Source of the DNA: Chryseobacterium sp. S0630
GTDB taxonomy: Bacteria > Bacteroidota > Bacteroidia > Flavobacteriales > Weeksellaceae
Reading direction: 5' to 3'
Length of the DNA stretch: 64,000 bases
Assembly (NCBI RefSeq): GCF_024158915.1
Contig: NZ_JAMZGF010000002.1
Coordinates: 1 to 64,000, forward strand
Shown: in pieces, positions 19,023-26,477 of the stretch
Layout: every line of letters starts with the position of its first letter
Position numbering within the stretch: position 1 is the stretch's first letter
Notes under the pieces: generated by a model
Told to the model about the DNA's origin: nothing
The model's database searches: none
The model's input: the letters and a program-made list of their open reading frames with translations, nothing else
Program-made: the position numbers and the translations under genes

Positions 19023-19853
19023 TTAAATTACAAAGGTTAATGATTCCGGTAATGAACTGTTATCCTTTATTTTTATTTCACTTTTGTGGTAGACTAGAGA
19101 ATTGGCGGGAACATCCTGTGTTACCCAGACATTTCCTCCGATAATACTTTCTCTGCCTATAGTAGTTTCACCTCCAAGAATGGTTGCCCCCGAATAGATA
19201 ATCACATCATCTTCAATATTGGGATGCCTTTTCTGATGGGCTTTCTCTTTGGAAACGTTCAATGCTCCGAGGGTTACTCCCTGATAGATTTTGACATTGT
19301 TTCCGATAATGGTAGTTTCTCCGATCACAATTCCTGTTCCGTGGTCAATGAAAAAAGACTTTCCAATGGCCGCTCCCGGATGGATATCAATTCCTGTTTT
19401 ACTGTGGGCATATTCTGAAATGACACGAGGTAAAATTTTCACTTCCTGAATCCAGAGCTGGTGCGAAATACGGTAGACATACGTAGCAAAAAAGCCGGGA
19501 TATGCCAGGTATACTTCTTCCAGGGAATCGGCGGCAGGATCAAATTCCAAAATGGATTTTGCATCCAACACCAACTGGTTATATAATTCTGGTAGCGCTT
19601 CAAAAAACTGACTGACATGTTTTTCAGTAAGGGTTTTATCACCTGTTACTGTATTGATAAGTTCTGAAAGTGTTTCCTGCAGTGCTTCAAAATTCCTTTT
19701 CAGCTGATCTTCAGTATTGTCATTCTGAGGAAGGAAGAGGGTTTCATACAAATCCTTCACCCATCTTTTGGTCTTTATTTTATCAAAGAATCCATGAATA
19801 CTGTTCTGTTTGGTCTGATGAATTCTTTCTATTAATTGATCGGAAATTGCCAT
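19023..19853 (-). CDS. cysE: Serine O-acetyltransferase
   Basis: A 276-residue enzyme that acetylates serine to give the O-acetylserine used by CysK. The N-terminal half is alpha-helical. The left-handed beta-helix of hexapeptide repeats spans about residues 153-250 (GIDIHPGAAIGKSFFIDHG, GVTLGALNV, HPNIEDDVIIYSGATILGG). The His of DIHPGA and of FIDHGTG are the catalytic-site histidines of this family. The C-terminus ends in hydrophobic ESLTFVI; a terminal Ile is what docks into the CysK active site in known complexes. It starts 5 bp after cysN. Confidence 0.93.
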   Translation of the reverse strand: MAISDQLIERIHQTKQNSIHGFFDKIKTKRWVKDLYETLFLPQNDNTEDQLKRNFEALQETLSELINTVTGDKTLTEKHVSQFFEALPELYNQLVLDAKSILEFDPAADSLEEVYLAYPGFFATYVYRISHQLWIQEVKILPRVISEYAHSKTGIDIHPGAAIGKSFFIDHGTGIVIGETTIIGNNVKIYQGVTLGALNVSKEKAHQKRHPNIEDDVIIYSGATILGGETTIGRESIIGGNVWVTQDVPANSLVYHKSEIKIKDNSSLPESLTFVI

Positions 19854-19858
19854 TTTTT

Positions 19859-21097
19859 CTATTGAATTATACAGGCTGCTACCGTTGAATTGGACGTTTC
19901 ATCTACCAAAATGGCAGAGCCCGTTGTTTTATTATTGGTAAAGCTGTCATAGACCAAAGGCTGTGCCGTTCGTAGGGTAACTTTCACAATTTCATTGAGT
20001 TTAATGTCACCATTTGCCTGCTCCCGGATAAGAGTATTGACATTGATTTTGTAATCAATCTCTTTTACCACGGCTTTAATAAGTCTGCTGTTCTGCTGCA
20101 GAAGGTATTTATTCCCCGGCTGCAAAGGTTTCTGGTCAAGCCAGCATAAAAGGATTTCAAGATCTTTTTCAACGGTAGGAACATGTTCTTCCGTAGCAAA
20201 AATATCTCCCCTGCTGATATCTACATCGTGAGCCAAATGGATAACTGTTGGCTGCCCTTCAAAGGCTTCTTCTTTTTCAATACCATTGATCTCAATTTTC
20301 GTGATTTCAGTGGTTAAATCTGCGGGAAGAATGTGGATTTTGTCACCTTTTGTGAACTTTCCGCTTAATATTTGTCCGGCATATCCTCTGTAATCGTGTA
20401 ATTCTTCTGTTTGAGGCCGAATCACATACTGAACCTGGAAACGGCTTCCATTATTTTTTTCTTCATTGATCGTTACTTCCTCAAGGTATTCCAGAAGAGC
20501 ATTTCCTTCGTACCATTCTGTTCTCGAAGATGTTGAAACGATATTATCTCCTTTCAATGCTGAAATTGGGAAATAACTTACATCATTTAAACCCAGATTT
20601 TCTGCAATTTTTGCATATTCTGATTTTATATTTTCAAAAACTTCTTCAGAATAATCTACCATATCCATTTTATTAATGGCTACAGCTACTTTTTTCAACT
20701 GTAATAAAGAAGCGATGATGGAATGTCTTCTGGTCTGTTCAATCACGCCTTTTCGGGCATCAATCAGAATAACCATCAGATCAGAGTTGGAAGCTCCGGT
20801 GATCATATTACGGGTATACTGCACATGGCCCGGAGCATCGGCAATGATAAATTTTCTTTTTGCGGTTGAAAAATAGCGGTAGGCAACATCAATGGTGATT
20901 CCCTGCTCTCTTTCTGCACGCAGACCGTCCGTTAAAAGGGCAAGGTCTACTCCGTCTTCATTTTTGTTTTTAGAGTGTTTTTCAAGGACTTCCAACTGGT
21001 CCTGTAAAATACTTTTGCTATCGTAAAGCAGTCTGCCGATAAGGGTACTTTTACCGTCATCTACACTTCCTGCTGTTATAAATCTTAATATATCCAT
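19859..21097 (-). CDS. cysN: Sulfate adenylyltransferase subunit 1 (GTPase)
   Basis: A 412-residue EF-Tu-like GTPase that drives formation of APS by CysD. The GTP-binding motifs are GSVDDGKSTL (P-loop, residues 10-19), DAPGHVQY (G3) and NKMD (G4), followed by two beta-barrel domains. It lacks the C-terminal APS kinase (CysC) domain of NodQ-type fusions, which agrees with cysH being an APS reductase. It lies downstream of cysD, but the 107-bp gap between them contains an inverted repeat (see 21,108). Confidence 0.94.
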   Translation of the reverse strand: MDILRFITAGSVDDGKSTLIGRLLYDSKSILQDQLEVLEKHSKNKNEDGVDLALLTDGLRAEREQGITIDVAYRYFSTAKRKFIIADAPGHVQYTRNMITGASNSDLMVILIDARKGVIEQTRRHSIIASLLQLKKVAVAINKMDMVDYSEEVFENIKSEYAKIAENLGLNDVSYFPISALKGDNIVSTSSRTEWYEGNALLEYLEEVTINEEKNNGSRFQVQYVIRPQTEELHDYRGYAGQILSGKFTKGDKIHILPADLTTEITKIEINGIEKEEAFEGQPTVIHLAHDVDISRGDIFATEEHVPTVEKDLEILLCWLDQKPLQPGNKYLLQQNSRLIKAVVKEIDYKINVNTLIREQANGDIKLNEIVKVTLRTAQPLVYDSFTNNKTTGSAILVDETSNSTVAACIIQ

Positions 21098-21107
21098 CCG
21101 ATTTTTG

Positions 21108-21205
21108 TTATAAATAATGAGTAATGGACAATGAGTAATGTTCTGTTGTTAAGAAGTAAAAGGTGTTTGTCCTAATTACTTATTACTCATTGCTGATTGC
21201 TTATC
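21108..21205. repeat. Short inverted-repeat element between cysD and cysN
   Basis: The left part (21108-21144) repeats ATGAGTAATG words; the right part (21171-21205) carries TTACTCATTGCTGATTGC in inverted orientation. The best 21-bp alignment has 16 matches. The words resemble those flanking the four-helix-bundle gene at 49,933. It fills nearly all of the gap between two operon genes. Confidence 0.55.
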
Positions 21206-22113
21206 TAAAAGTAGCCTCCTTTTTTTCGGTCTTCCATTGCGGCTTCTGTTACCCTGTCGTCTATTCTGGTCTCACCACGTTCTGAGATTCTGGTGGCTAC
21301 AATTTCTTCTATGACAGCATCTATTGTTACAGCACTGGATTCTACAGCTGCAGTACAGGTCATGTCTCCTACGGTGCGGTAACGGATTTTCTTAGTAGTG
21401 ATAATATCTTCCGGTTCTAACACAACGTGTGAAGAATTGGCCAGCCACTGTCCATTGAAATCGATCACTTCTCTTTCATGCGAAAAATAGATGGAAGGGA
21501 GTGCAATTTTTTCTCTTCGGATATAGTTCCATATGTCAAGCTCTGTCCAGTTGCTGATAGGGAAAACTCTTACATTTTCACCTTTGTGGATTTTCCCGTT
21601 AAAAATATTCCAAAGCTCCGGACGTTGCAGTTTAGGATCCCACTGTCCGAATTCATCACGAACGGAGAAGATTCTTTCTTTGGCTCTTGCTTTTTCTTCA
21701 TCTCTTCTGGCACCTCCGATGCAGGCATCAAATTCAAATTCTTCAATGGTATCAAGAAGTGTATAGGTTTGCAGCCAGTTTCTGCTTGGGAACTTCCCTT
21801 TAGCCTCAGTCAGTTTTTTACTTTTTATCGTGTCTTCCACTTTTCTCACTACCAGATTCACGTCTAACTGTTTTACCAGCTGATCACGAAAATCCAACAC
21901 TTCCTGAAAGTTGTGCCCGGTATCTACATGAACAAACGTAAACGGTATTTTCCCATGGAAGAATGCTTTTTTAGCCAGATGAGCCAGCACAATACTGTCT
22001 TTTCCTCCACTGAATAATAAAGCCGGACGTTCAAACTGACCTGCTACTTCTCTTAATATATAAATAGATTCGGCTTCTAACTGATCTAAATAGTTTAACT
22101 GATGTATTGACAT
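21205..22113 (-). CDS. cysD: Sulfate adenylyltransferase subunit 2
   Basis: A 302-residue ATP-sulfurylase catalytic subunit that adenylates sulfate to APS. The PP-loop motif LLFSGGKDSIVLAHLA is at residues 32-47. FVHVDTGHNFQEVLDFRD, ACIGGARRDEEKARAKER and the C-terminal DRVTEAAMEDRKKGGYF are hallmark CysD segments, and the length is the usual 300. It starts 12 bp after cysH in the same operon. Confidence 0.95.
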   Translation of the reverse strand: MSIHQLNYLDQLEAESIYILREVAGQFERPALLFSGGKDSIVLAHLAKKAFFHGKIPFTFVHVDTGHNFQEVLDFRDQLVKQLDVNLVVRKVEDTIKSKKLTEAKGKFPSRNWLQTYTLLDTIEEFEFDACIGGARRDEEKARAKERIFSVRDEFGQWDPKLQRPELWNIFNGKIHKGENVRVFPISNWTELDIWNYIRREKIALPSIYFSHEREVIDFNGQWLANSSHVVLEPEDIITTKKIRYRTVGDMTCTAAVESSAVTIDAVIEEIVATRISERGETRIDDRVTEAAMEDRKKGGYF

Positions 22114-22125
22114 TTTTTTCTTTTT

Positions 22126-22839
22126 TTATTGATGAATATGCAGACCACATTCTTTTTTGTTGGCATCTTCCCACCACCAACGGCCTGCTCTGAAATCTTC
22201 CCCTTCTTTGATTGCTCTGGTACAGGGTTCGCATCCTATGCTTACAAATCCTTTTTTATGAAGGTGATTGTAAGGTAAATGATGATCTTTTACATACGTT
22301 GTCACCTGTTCTGTCGTCCAGTGAAGGATGGGATGAAATTTTATGATTTTGTTATCCGGATCCCATTCCAGCTGAGGCATATTCTGTCTGTTGGCAGAAT
22401 GTTCGGATCTCAAACCGGTGACCCACACTTTATACCCTTCCAGTGCTTTTTTTAAAGGATGAACTTTTCGGATGGTACAGCATGCTTTCCTCTTTTCTAC
22501 AGATTGATAGAATGAATCAGGACCATTTTCTGTAACAAATTCTCTGAGCTCTTCCATATCCGGATAATAGGCTTTGATCTTCTTTTTAAAGAAAGCCTTT
22601 GTGGAAGTCCATGTTTCGTAGGTCTGTTCAAAAAGCCTTCCTGTATCCAGGGTGAATATTTCAATATTTAAATCTTTTATCAGATGAGTGATGACCTGAT
22701 CTTCGTAACTGAAACTGGTTGAAAAGATCACTTTACCCGGAAATCTTTCAGTCAGTATTTGCAGCCCATCCGTTTGAAAAGAAGCTCCACTAGCCTCTTT
22801 TATAAGATTTTCGTATTCATTTTTCAGACTGTTATTCAT
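22126..22839 (-). CDS. cysH: APS reductase (thioredoxin-dependent, [4Fe-4S] type)
   Basis: The ATG at 22839 (MNNSLKNEYENL) is preferred to one at 22875 because the upstream extension would cover the promoter box; this gives 237 residues. The paired cysteines in RKACCTIRK, together with IGCEPCTRAI, form the CC...CxxC cluster motif that marks APS reductases and is absent from PAPS reductases. The catalytic C-terminal KKECGLH is present, as are GRWWWE and TGLRSEHSANRQ. It reduces APS to sulfite. No APS kinase gene is visible, consistent with this choice of substrate. It is the first cys structural gene after the Rrf2 regulator. Confidence 0.93.
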   Translation of the reverse strand: MNNSLKNEYENLIKEASGASFQTDGLQILTERFPGKVIFSTSFSYEDQVITHLIKDLNIEIFTLDTGRLFEQTYETWTSTKAFFKKKIKAYYPDMEELREFVTENGPDSFYQSVEKRKACCTIRKVHPLKKALEGYKVWVTGLRSEHSANRQNMPQLEWDPDNKIIKFHPILHWTTEQVTTYVKDHHLPYNHLHKKGFVSIGCEPCTRAIKEGEDFRAGRWWWEDANKKECGLHIHQ

Positions 22840-22862
22840 TTTGAATTGAGATTTAAGTCTTG

Positions 22863-22900
22863 CAAATATATACAAAATTCTATAACTCCTATCAAAATAG
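22863..22900 (-). promoter_or_regulatory. Promoter and possible operator of the cys operon
   Basis: On the minus strand a -33 TTG (22893-22895) is followed by 22 bp and then TATATTTG (22863-22870), which fits the Bacteroidota TTG-N17-23-TAnnTTTG consensus. The palindrome CTAT-CAAA-ATAG (22889-22900) covers the -33 element. It lies between the Rrf2 gene and cysH and is a candidate binding site for that regulator (inference). Confidence 0.5.
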
Positions 22901-22922
22901 TAGAATTTAAATAAAAAATTTT

Positions 22923-23339
22923 TTATTCCCTGGTAATAAACTTGGTAAGAGTGGCTTCCATCATACTTGTTCTGGTCTTTTCACGAACGATCATTAATTC
23001 TTTTCTCAGATAGCAGACTGCTTCGTCTACACAGTCGTCACATGCTTCGTAAAAGTTTAAAGAAACACATGGGGTAAGCGCAATGGGGCCATCGAAAATA
23101 CGGTAAATATCTGCTAATGAGACATCATCAGGTGATTTCAGGAGATAATATCCACCTACTTTACCCTGCTTGCTGTTGACCAATTTGGCTCTTTTAAGTT
23201 CGAGAAGAATTTGTTCCAGAAATTTCTTGGGAATGTTTTCGTCCTGTGCAATAACGGAAGTTGGCAGAAAGCCCTGGTTATAATTCCTTGCTAATCTGAC
23301 CATTGCTTTAAGCGCATATTTGCAACGTTTCGACATCAT
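22923..23339 (-). CDS. Rrf2-family transcriptional regulator with four C-terminal cysteines
   Basis: A 138-residue regulator. The winged helix-turn-helix covers about residues 5-70 (KYALKAMVRLARNY, IPKKFLEQILLELKRAKLV, GKVGGYYLL). Cys91, Cys100, Cys103 and Cys109 lie in the region where IscR and NsrR hold an iron-sulfur cluster, although the spacing differs. The gene is immediately upstream of cysH, so it is probably the sulfur regulator of the operon, comparable in position to CymR of firmicutes. Its ATG overlaps the TGA of the upstream GNAT gene (ATGA), indicating translational coupling. Starts at 23339 or 23336 are equally possible. Confidence 0.85.
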   Translation of the reverse strand: MMSKRCKYALKAMVRLARNYNQGFLPTSVIAQDENIPKKFLEQILLELKRAKLVNSKQGKVGGYYLLKSPDDVSLADIYRIFDGPIALTPCVSLNFYEACDDCVDEAVCYLRKELMIVREKTRTSMMEATLTKFITRE

Positions 23340-23995
23340 AATTCCTGCAAGTTATGATAAATTATCTGATAAATGAAATGTTTTATGGCGAAGAAGTTGG
23401 AAGTGGGTGTATGTAAAACCACCCCGTCAAAAATTCCTTGAATTTTCGCCACCCCTCCACAGGAGGGGAATTCCCTGTCCTTCGTTTGTAATATGAGACA
23501 CAAGTTTATTCCTTCTCTAAAATAAGCCAGTTCTCTGTCTTCTCGTGCAAGATTTTCAATTCTGTTGAAGCCGCTTTTCAGAAGCACTTTTTGAGACCCG
23601 ATATTATCAAGATCGGTTACTGCAACGATGTCCTTTTTAGGATGTAATGAATAGCAATAGTCAACAAGAGCTTTACATACTTCTGTTCCGAGCCCTTTTC
23701 CCCAGTAATTTTCTCCTAAGGTATAGCCTATTTCTACCTGTTCCGGATTGTCCAGAAAGACTCTGGCAAGGCACATTCCCACAAAATCATCAGTTTGGGT
23801 GTTGAATATCCCCCATCTGCTGAATGGTCCTGCTTCATAATCTGCCAGTGCTTTGTCAAACATTTCTTTATACTCTTCAGGAGTTTTGTAAGGCAGATAC
23901 CGGGTAACATTCTCATTTTCAAAAAGAGTAGAGAATAAAGTAAATTCTTCGGGCGTAAATTCACGAATAATGATCATGTCATTTTTATATTTCAT
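23336..23995 (-). CDS. GNAT-family N-acetyltransferase with a repeat-derived C-terminal tail
   Basis: A 219-residue protein. The GNAT fold is seen at about residues 8-168: EQVEIGYTLGENYWGKGLGTEV is the acetyl-CoA loop region, and NIGSQKVLLKSGF is the typical C-terminal motif of RimJ/RimL-like enzymes. Family members usually stop near residue 170. Here residues about 172-194 are encoded by an inverted copy of the 68-bp dispersed repeat, and a further 25 residues follow with no similarity I recognise. The stop codon overlaps the Rrf2 start. The substrate is unknown (protein N-terminus or small amine). The tail probably arose by insertion of the repeat over the original stop codon. Confidence 0.82.
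   Translation of the reverse strand: MKYKNDMIIIREFTPEEFTLFSTLFENENVTRYLPYKTPEEYKEMFDKALADYEAGPFSRWGIFNTQTDDFVGMCLARVFLDNPEQVEIGYTLGENYWGKGLGTEVCKALVDYCYSLHPKKDIVAVTDLDNIGSQKVLLKSGFNRIENLAREDRELAYFREGINLCLILQTKDREFPSCGGVAKIQGIFDGVVLHTPTSNFFAIKHFIYQIIYHNLQEL
23416..23483 (-). repeat. Dispersed palindromic repeat, copy 3 (inside the GNAT gene)
   Basis: Reverse complement of the family: AAACCACCCCGTC, then AAAAATTC-CTT-GAATTTT, CCACCCCTCC, GGAGGGG and GTCCTTC. It differs from copies 1 and 2 by one base in the small central loop. It lies within the 3' end of an open reading frame. Confidence 0.9.
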
Positions 23996-24086
23996 AGAAA
24001 TAAATAGAATGTAAATGTTTAATAAACGAATAAAATTAGGTAAATAAATCTGAAATGATTACTGAATATCCATTTAATATAAAAAA

Positions 24087-24108
24087 ATGGGCTTAAAATT
24101 AAACCCAT
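24087..24108 (-). terminator. Rho-independent terminator of the M43 protease gene
   Basis: ATGGG and CCCAT arms enclose TTAA-AATT-AA, giving a nearly continuous stem. On the minus strand it is followed by a run of seven T residues (A run 24081-24087 on plus). It lies 140 bp downstream of the protease stop codon. Confidence 0.6.
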
Positions 24109-24139
24109 CATTGCTGAAAATAGGAAGGTGAAATAAAAG

Positions 24140-24164
24140 AAGATGAGCTCAATGAGCCCATCTT
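24140..24164. terminator. Second hairpin downstream of the protease gene
   Basis: AAGATGAGCTC (24140-24150) pairs with GAGCCCATCTT (24154-24164) with one mismatch and a 3-nt loop. T-rich sequence follows on the minus strand. It may be the main terminator or a back-up to the one at 24,087. Confidence 0.5.
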
Positions 24165-24247
24165 AATCCTTTACCACCTCAAAAATACAGGCAGTTAAAA
24201 TCAAACCTTTTACTAATAATCATATTGTATCAATATGCCGTTTGATC

Positions 24248-26395
24248 CTATTTTTTAATGAATTTCTGAGAGGATTTCCCTAAAGAAGTTTCAATATCAA
24301 TTAAATAAGTTCCGTTCTGGCAGTTTTTAAGATCAACTTTATGGCCAGTAACCGGGGCATTAATCTTTCTTCCGGACAAATCATAAACAGTAACTGATTT
24401 AATTTCTCCTTTTGTTTTAATATTCAAAACATCAGAAGCCGGATTGGGATAAACAGAAGTTTCCGGGCCTGTTGCCACCTGAATATCTTTATTGGACAGT
24501 ATATTACAAGGTGTTGTGATGCTGCCAAATGGTTGTGTATTGTATGCATACTCAGTTACAGAATAATTTGAACCATTTGCCCCCACAATCACTTTTAAAT
24601 AACCATTAATGCTGTAGCCATCGAATTGATTTCTAAAACCAACATAAGCTGTTTTTCCGGACCAGGTAGTATAGGTAGGAGTATACACATCCAGTTGTCC
24701 GGGAGTCCAGGTTGGATACCCTATATTATTTGCATTAGTGATGGTGGTACAGGCTGGAATTAAGCTGATATTTCTTGTTCCTGTTTCGCATACTAATCCT
24801 TTCCAGTAGGTTTCCAACTTTAACTGATTGGCAGCATAGTACCAGGCCCCATATCCTGCATCATCGCTAAGTTCCGGGTTAATGATAAAATATTTCCAAG
24901 TTGCTCCGGAGTTGGTGGTTACGGTTGTTGCTGTTGGGTTGGCATAGCTTTCTAATGGAGTTCCGGTCACTATTTTATACGGATCTTTATAAGAGAAAGT
25001 TAGTGCTAAAGCTGTTGTTGCCCCTAGTGAAGCTGCTCCTCCTGTTATAGCTGGATTCAGGAACGTAATTGATGAATTCAGGACCTGGCTTTTTGGGTGA
25101 CTGGTTGCCGCACCATTTATGGTAAGAGCAGCAGTTGTAGGGCTTGTAACTACTATACTTGCAGCTAGTCCTGCTGGTAATGAAGAGGTGAAATGTGTTC
25201 CCGAAACAAGAGTTGTTCCATTTGGTACGGCAAATGTTGCTGAATTTAACGTAACTGTTGATGTAGGAGCAGAGGCTACTGTCCCATCTAATGACACTGC
25301 TCCATTATTGTTTAAGTTTTCTGTAAATGTACTGTTGCTAAGTGTTAACCTGGGTGGAGTATTGGCAACTCCGGTTGCTGCTAAGTTGGCAGGCTGCCAT
25401 AAATTTGTTCTTGAAGGATGATTCAATGCGGCTAGCATTCTGTTGACCTGCCCAGCGGTAAACATTTTATAACAACCGGAAGAACCGTTGTATCCCATAT
25501 AGTTTTCAACGTTCACTTTCTGTCCAAGACAATTAGTGCCAGTTGCACATCCTAATCCGGAAGACATATTTTCTACAGGAGTGTCTGCAACTCCATCACC
25601 ATCATTACCAGGGTTTGCAGTTGAACAAAGAACATTGAAAGTATGCTGAAGATTGAGCCAGTGCCCAAATTCGTGAGTGAATGTATCAGAAAACTCGTTT
25701 GAAGCCACTGTTCCAGCAGCATTGAATATATAACGTCCATTATAAACAACTCTGGCTGTATTTACTGAAGTCATGTATGAATCCGGATACCAGGCAACTC
25801 CTGATTGATAAAAATCCTTATTAGCATAAAGATCATTTTGGATATACACATTCATATACTTTGAATTATCCCAGGCATCTGCACCAATTTGTGCATCATA
25901 CCCGCCACCATTGCCATATCCGCCTTTGAAAGGATGAAATACCACTCCGCTGGTTGCTTTTCCGGTGGGATCAATTTTAGCTAAACGGAATTCAATGCTT
26001 AATGAACTTCTAATGGATTGGAAGTCAGGGTCAACCGTGTTTGAGTCAGTATTGATTCCATTGAAATTTAAGTTGATCTGTTCCAGTAAGTCAACTACTT
26101 TTTGATAATTTACTTTTACATCACTTTGAGATTCTCCGTATACATGGAAAACCACAGGGATGATGTAGGTTGGATTTTTGATACTGTTACTCAATGATCT
26201 TTTGCCTGAACCCATTTTTTTTACGAAATCTTGAGTATATTTTTCAAAATTTTCATATTCAGCCTTAGATTCAGGATGCAGCTCAAAATGTTTTTTCATC
26301 ATTTCATCTGCTTTACACTCATGAGGTCTTCTTTCTTGTGCAAAACCTATTATTGGAAATAGGGAAACAAGTGCTAGTAATTTAAATTTTTTCAT
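24248..26395 (-). CDS. Secreted M43-family zinc metalloprotease with type IX sorting domain
   Basis: A 715-residue protein with a signal peptide (MKKFKLLALVSLFPIIGFAQ). The catalytic zinc motif is HEFGHWLNLQH at residues 241-251, with Asn where metzincins usually have Gly (HExxHxxGxxH). NYMGY further on is the Met-turn region. Residues about 340-480 form a beta-rich repeat-like domain. The last 75 residues are a T9SS type A sorting domain (VYPNPASDVLNI, VYDLSGRKI, GTYLIDI, QKFIKK), so the protein is exported through PorSS. M43B members (cytophagalysin, ulilysin) are extracellular endopeptidases. Its position beside the hydroxyproline and proline-peptide genes suggests a role in supplying peptides (inference). 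Confidence 0.92.
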   Translation of the reverse strand: MKKFKLLALVSLFPIIGFAQERRPHECKADEMMKKHFELHPESKAEYENFEKYTQDFVKKMGSGKRSLSNSIKNPTYIIPVVFHVYGESQSDVKVNYQKVVDLLEQINLNFNGINTDSNTVDPDFQSIRSSLSIEFRLAKIDPTGKATSGVVFHPFKGGYGNGGGYDAQIGADAWDNSKYMNVYIQNDLYANKDFYQSGVAWYPDSYMTSVNTARVVYNGRYIFNAAGTVASNEFSDTFTHEFGHWLNLQHTFNVLCSTANPGNDGDGVADTPVENMSSGLGCATGTNCLGQKVNVENYMGYNGSSGCYKMFTAGQVNRMLAALNHPSRTNLWQPANLAATGVANTPPRLTLSNSTFTENLNNNGAVSLDGTVASAPTSTVTLNSATFAVPNGTTLVSGTHFTSSLPAGLAASIVVTSPTTAALTINGAATSHPKSQVLNSSITFLNPAITGGAASLGATTALALTFSYKDPYKIVTGTPLESYANPTATTVTTNSGATWKYFIINPELSDDAGYGAWYYAANQLKLETYWKGLVCETGTRNISLIPACTTITNANNIGYPTWTPGQLDVYTPTYTTWSGKTAYVGFRNQFDGYSINGYLKVIVGANGSNYSVTEYAYNTQPFGSITTPCNILSNKDIQVATGPETSVYPNPASDVLNIKTKGEIKSVTVYDLSGRKINAPVTGHKVDLKNCQNGTYLIDIETSLGKSSQKFIKK

Positions 26396-26477
26396 AAAAT
26401 TTTGGATTTGGTTGTTAATAAATTATTTAATTAATCAAATTGTTTTGTGCTTAACTTGGTGTGGTGTGTGGTGTTTT

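Noticed and set aside
22840..22922. SAM or other sulfur riboswitch before the cys operon
   Set aside because: The spacer is only 83 bp, AT-rich, and accounted for by a promoter and a short palindrome; no riboswitch fold was recognised.
25119..25421. Plus-strand open frame opposite the M43 protease
   Set aside because: Antisense shadow of the Thr/Ala/Val-rich repeat region of the protease.
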